Shown: positions 23,408-25,872 of the stretch, one piece after another | Layout: each line of letters opens with the position of its first letter | Position numbering within the stretch: position 1 is the first letter of the stretch | From: JAYEHK01 sp034659475 | GTDB taxonomy: Bacteria > Bacillota > Syntrophomonadia > Syntrophomonadales > Syntrophomonadaceae | DNA: 25,872 nucleotides | Assembly: GCA_034659475.1 (NCBI GenBank) | Contig: JAYEHK010000016.1 | Location: 1-25,872 of the forward strand | Direction: 5' to 3' | The notes under the pieces: generated by a model | Told to the model about the DNA's origin: nothing | Seen by the model: only the letters and a program-made list of their open reading frames with translations | The model's database searches: none | Program-made: the position numbers and the translations under genes

Positions 23408-24649
23408 TTATTCACTTCTGATACAAGCCCCCATGGCATTTAATTTATCAATTATGGCCTCGTATCCTCGGTCTACGTGTTCACTATTACAAATAACACT
23501 CTCTCCATCTACGTTAAGGGCTGCAATAACCAGGGCAGCACCTGCTCGTAAATCTGTTGCTTTTACCTTTGCACCTGTTAATCTGTCCACCCCTCGGACA
23601 ATGGCCGTTCGTCCTTCTGTTTTTATGTCCGCCCCCATCCTGGTAAGCTCCTGTACATGCATAAAACGGTTTTCAAAAACTGACTCACTGATTACGCTGC
23701 TTCCTTCCGCACTTGTCAAATATGCCATCATCTGTGCCTGCATATCGGTAGGAAATCCTGGATAAGGAAGGGTCTTAATATAGATGGGTCGAATCTTACC
23801 TGACCTTTCAACAATAATTACATTTTCCTCTTCTGTGATCTGTGCTCCGCTTTCGATTAGTTTTGCGGTAACGGCTTTCACATGTTCGGGAATCACATTA
23901 TGGATCATTGCGTTCCCTTCAGTTGCAGCCACCGCAATCATATAGGTTCCTGCTTCAATCCGATCAGGAATAGGTGTATACTCGATGCCATGCAGTTCCT
24001 TAACGCCTTTTATACGAATTACATTAGTTCCTGTTCCCTTAACACTTCCACCCATGCTATTAATAAAGTTAGCCAGATCAATTACTTCCGGTTCAAGCGC
24101 AGCATTTTCAATATATGTTGTTCCTTCAGCTACCGCTGCTGCCATCATAATGTTTTCTGTTGCGCCAACAGATGGATAATCCAAATAAATATGGGTACCT
24201 TTCAATCCGTTGGTCCGGGCAACCACATCACCAGAGGATAAACAAATCTCTGCACCCAGTGCATGAAAACCTTTTAAATGCAAATCAATAGGACGGTTCC
24301 CGATCGCACAACCTCCAGGCAATGACACGCGTACTTCACCCTGTCTAGCCAACAATGGACCCATCAGCAAAAACGAAGCCCTTATCTGTCTCACCAGATC
24401 GTAAGGTGGATAAGTCGACTGAAGTCCACCTGATAGATATAGACAATGCTCCTTTTGCTCAACCGTTACCCCCAGTGCACGAATCAATTGGCTTATGATG
24501 ATTACATCGTTAATATAAGGTACTTTTTTAATACAGACCGGTTCATCCGTTAGAATTGATGCAGCAAGTATCGGTAGTATTGCATTCTTGGAAGAGCTCA
24601 CTTCTACATGACCCCGTAATTTAGTTTTGCCTTTAATAAACATTTCCAA
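23408..24649 (-). CDS. murA: UDP-N-acetylglucosamine 1-carboxyvinyltransferase MurA
   Basis: MurA transfers enolpyruvate from PEP to UDP-GlcNAc, the first committed step of peptidoglycan synthesis and the fosfomycin target. With the start used here, Lys21-Asn22 (SSKNAILP), the catalytic loop cysteine Cys114 (PGGCAIGNRP) and Arg119 all fall where expected; the cysteine means a fosfomycin-sensitive type. The start is uncertain. TTG 24649 gives MEMFIKG with GGAGGTGAT 10-13 nt upstream; ATG 24643 is the alternative, and the TTG at 24673 precedes the ribosome binding site. The usual G-A-K-N before the active site reads S-S-K-N. It sits between ywmB and spoIID as in B. subtilis murAA. Confidence 0.95.
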   Translation of the reverse strand: MEMFIKGKTKLRGHVEVSSSKNAILPILAASILTDEPVCIKKVPYINDVIIISQLIRALGVTVEQKEHCLYLSGGLQSTYPPYDLVRQIRASFLLMGPLLARQGEVRVSLPGGCAIGNRPIDLHLKGFHALGAEICLSSGDVVARTNGLKGTHIYLDYPSVGATENIMMAAAVAEGTTYIENAALEPEVIDLANFINSMGGSVKGTGTNVIRIKGVKELHGIEYTPIPDRIEAGTYMIAVAATEGNAMIHNVIPEHVKAVTAKLIESGAQITEEENVIIVERSGKIRPIYIKTLPYPGFPTDMQAQMMAYLTSAEGSSVISESVFENRFMHVQELTRMGADIKTEGRTAIVRGVDRLTGAKVKATDLRAGAALVIAALNVDGESVICNSEHVDRGYEAIIDKLNAMGACIRSE

Positions 24650-24688
24650 TTGTTCACCATCACCTCCCTCCAAAAAAGTCTTTAAAGT

Positions 24689-25426
24689 CTAATAATCATT
24701 GAGTAATAAAGGGAATCCTAAATAAATTCGGGTATTTTCATCACTGTCAGCACATTTAATGCCTACCTGAACATTTACTTTTTTCCCAGCAATATTAAGC
24801 ACTTGTCCATAGACTTCCAAATCTTTGCTATATCCTGTTCCCGCTGTAAGAAATAAATCCTGATAATGATCAACTTTTTCTGCTATTAGACTCTTAAATA
24901 TCAGGTCTATTAATTTGTTCCTTCCTTCTGGTGTACTCCTTTCCTTTATCATACCGGTATAACGGTAATAAGTAGTTAACTCCATTTCTTTTTGGAGAAT
25001 TTTTTCAAACCTTCTCTGCTTAAGATCGTCCTGAGACGATACGCTGCTCATCAAGAAATGAGTTTCACCATTTTCATTATGGTATCGGACTTGAAGATGA
25101 TGCCATTGGGATAAGTCATCGATTTCATAGGAAATAATGGTTTGTTCGTTGTCTTTTTCTTGAAGAAAGCGACTTCTGTTGATAGGAAGTTCAAGACAGG
25201 TAAGTATTTCACATAGAATTTCTTCCATCGCTTCTTCATTTGGATTTGAGTTTATTTTTGCCCAACAATCCATTCGAGATTCAAGCAAATTTGCACCGGT
25301 TGATGCAAATGCTAGTTCATATGGAGATTGATTTTTTATTTGCTGCCCCAATGAAAAATCAATCATTGTATCTATGGCAACACAAAGGACAGCAAAAACC
25401 AAAATGTAAGAAAATATTTTTTTCAT
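24689..25426 (-). CDS. ywmB: YwmB-family exported protein
   Basis: A 245-residue protein with an N-terminal hydrophobic stretch (about 5-27) that looks like a signal peptide or anchor, followed by an extracytoplasmic alpha/beta domain. The family is called TATA-box-binding-like from its fold, not because it binds DNA; its job is unknown. Identification rests on position directly before murA and spoIID, as in Bacillus, and on size and topology; sequence motifs are weak. GGGAGGG lies 6 nt before the ATG. The 39-bp gap to murA suggests co-transcription. Confidence 0.75.
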   Translation of the reverse strand: MKKIFSYILVFAVLCVAIDTMIDFSLGQQIKNQSPYELAFASTGANLLESRMDCWAKINSNPNEEAMEEILCEILTCLELPINRSRFLQEKDNEQTIISYEIDDLSQWHHLQVRYHNENGETHFLMSSVSSQDDLKQRRFEKILQKEMELTTYYRYTGMIKERSTPEGRNKLIDLIFKSLIAEKVDHYQDLFLTAGTGYSKDLEVYGQVLNIAGKKVNVQVGIKCADSDENTRIYLGFPLLLNDY

Positions 25427-25518
25427 TTAATTCCCTCCCAACACCGTTAAGAGGATTTTTGCCATCCTAAAAACCATTTATTCCTGAACGACAAATAATA
25501 TTATTCAATCTGAACTCT

Positions 25519-25755
25519 CGCAGTAGACAGATAATGCGTCATAAAGTTGGACAGTTGGTTAGTTGGAACGGTTCAGAAGGGATGTCAATATAATTTCCTC
25601 CTCTTACACGGCAGACTATTTCAGTAAGGAGTTAGGGGTGAGGGGTGAGGGGTGAGGAAAATGTTTGACGCGAAGCGTCAAACCCCCTAACTCTTAACCC
25701 CTTACCCCTAACTCTTAACCCCTTACCCCTAACTCTTAACCCCTTACCCCTAACC
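25519..25755. repeat. Composite intergenic repeat upstream of ywmB
   Basis: Modules in order: a GACAGA-loop hairpin (25519-25538), GTTGG octamers (25547-25566), the 60-bp core (25564-25623) identical to the reverse complement of 65-124, heptamers GGGGTGA (25632-25658), the triloop hairpin GACGC-GAA-GCGTC (25667-25679) and a 21-bp tandem repeat CCCCTAACTCTTAACCCCTT+A, 3.4 copies (25684-25755). This is the mirror image of 1-188. Confidence 0.87.
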
Positions 25756-25810
25756 AAAGCTAGGTTAATCCCTGCCGCGGAACGGACCACGTGAGAACGG
25801 AAACAGACTC

Positions 25811-25872
25811 CAAAAGCAAAAAAGGTGCTAGGCTCTTAACTTATTCAGAAAATAAATTAGTTTCCATTACGT
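25811..25872. repeat. Dispersed palindromic repeat, copy cut by the window end
   Basis: The inverse of the right half of 20613-20712: AAAAAAGGTGCTAGGCTC, then TTAACTTATTCAGAA and TTTCCATTAC at the window edge. The matching left arm of the palindrome should lie just past 25872. The DNA between 25756 and 25810 shows nothing I recognise. Confidence 0.78.

Overview
The window looks like chromosomal core from a spore-forming, low-to-mid GC member of the Firmicutes, of the Clostridia/Peptococcaceae type. The evidence is the sporulation genes spoIID and spoIIID, the CtsR-McsA-McsB-ClpC stress operon, DisA, a T-box leader, and a gene order that largely follows Bacillus subtilis. I cannot name the species. 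Twenty-two protein genes are supported. All but one read on the minus strand, so the window is described below in transcription order, from high to low coordinates.

Island 1 (25426 to 15942): ywmB, murA, spoIID, spoIIID, mbl and a flagellar rod/hook-type protein, matching the B. subtilis ywmB-murAA-spoIID and spoIIID-mbl-flhO/flhP neighbourhoods. These are followed by a WecG/TagA-type glycosyltransferase and a 711-residue FtsA-like ATPase with an unusual beta-rich C-terminal half. The theme is cell envelope, cell shape and sporulation.

Island 2 (15726 to 190): ctsR, mcsA, mcsB, clpC, radA, disA, then a lone plus-strand Cys-rich small protein, then yacL (PIN/TRAM), ispD, ispF, gltX, and finally cysE, cysS, mrnC behind a Cys-specific T-box. 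This is the classical ctsR-to-mrnC order. It covers protein quality control, DNA repair and c-di-AMP signalling, isoprenoid precursors, and Glu/Cys tRNA charging with cysteine synthesis. Regulatory sites visible are a CtsR operator, two near-consensus sigma-A promoters, a candidate sigma-E promoter for spoIID, and several intrinsic terminators.

The unexpected content is between the genes. Almost every gap over 200 bp (1-189, 2853-3108, 7322-7770, 10804-11070, 18950-19624, 20402-20930, 25427-25872) is filled by modular, mostly palindromic repeat DNA. The recurring modules are GTTGG octamer arrays, TTAGGGG-like heptamer arrays, CGCTGATTAA or ACGCGGACT decamer-like arrays, small GC-rich triloop hairpins, hairpins with a constant GACAGA loop, GAAAATAGG boundary motifs, and a 60-bp core that is identical and inverted at the two ends of the window. 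They are often nested as large inverted repeats. No transposase gene lies in the window. These elements are the best candidate here for something undescribed. Starts of several genes were moved inward from the longest open frame on the basis of ribosome binding sites and family N-termini.
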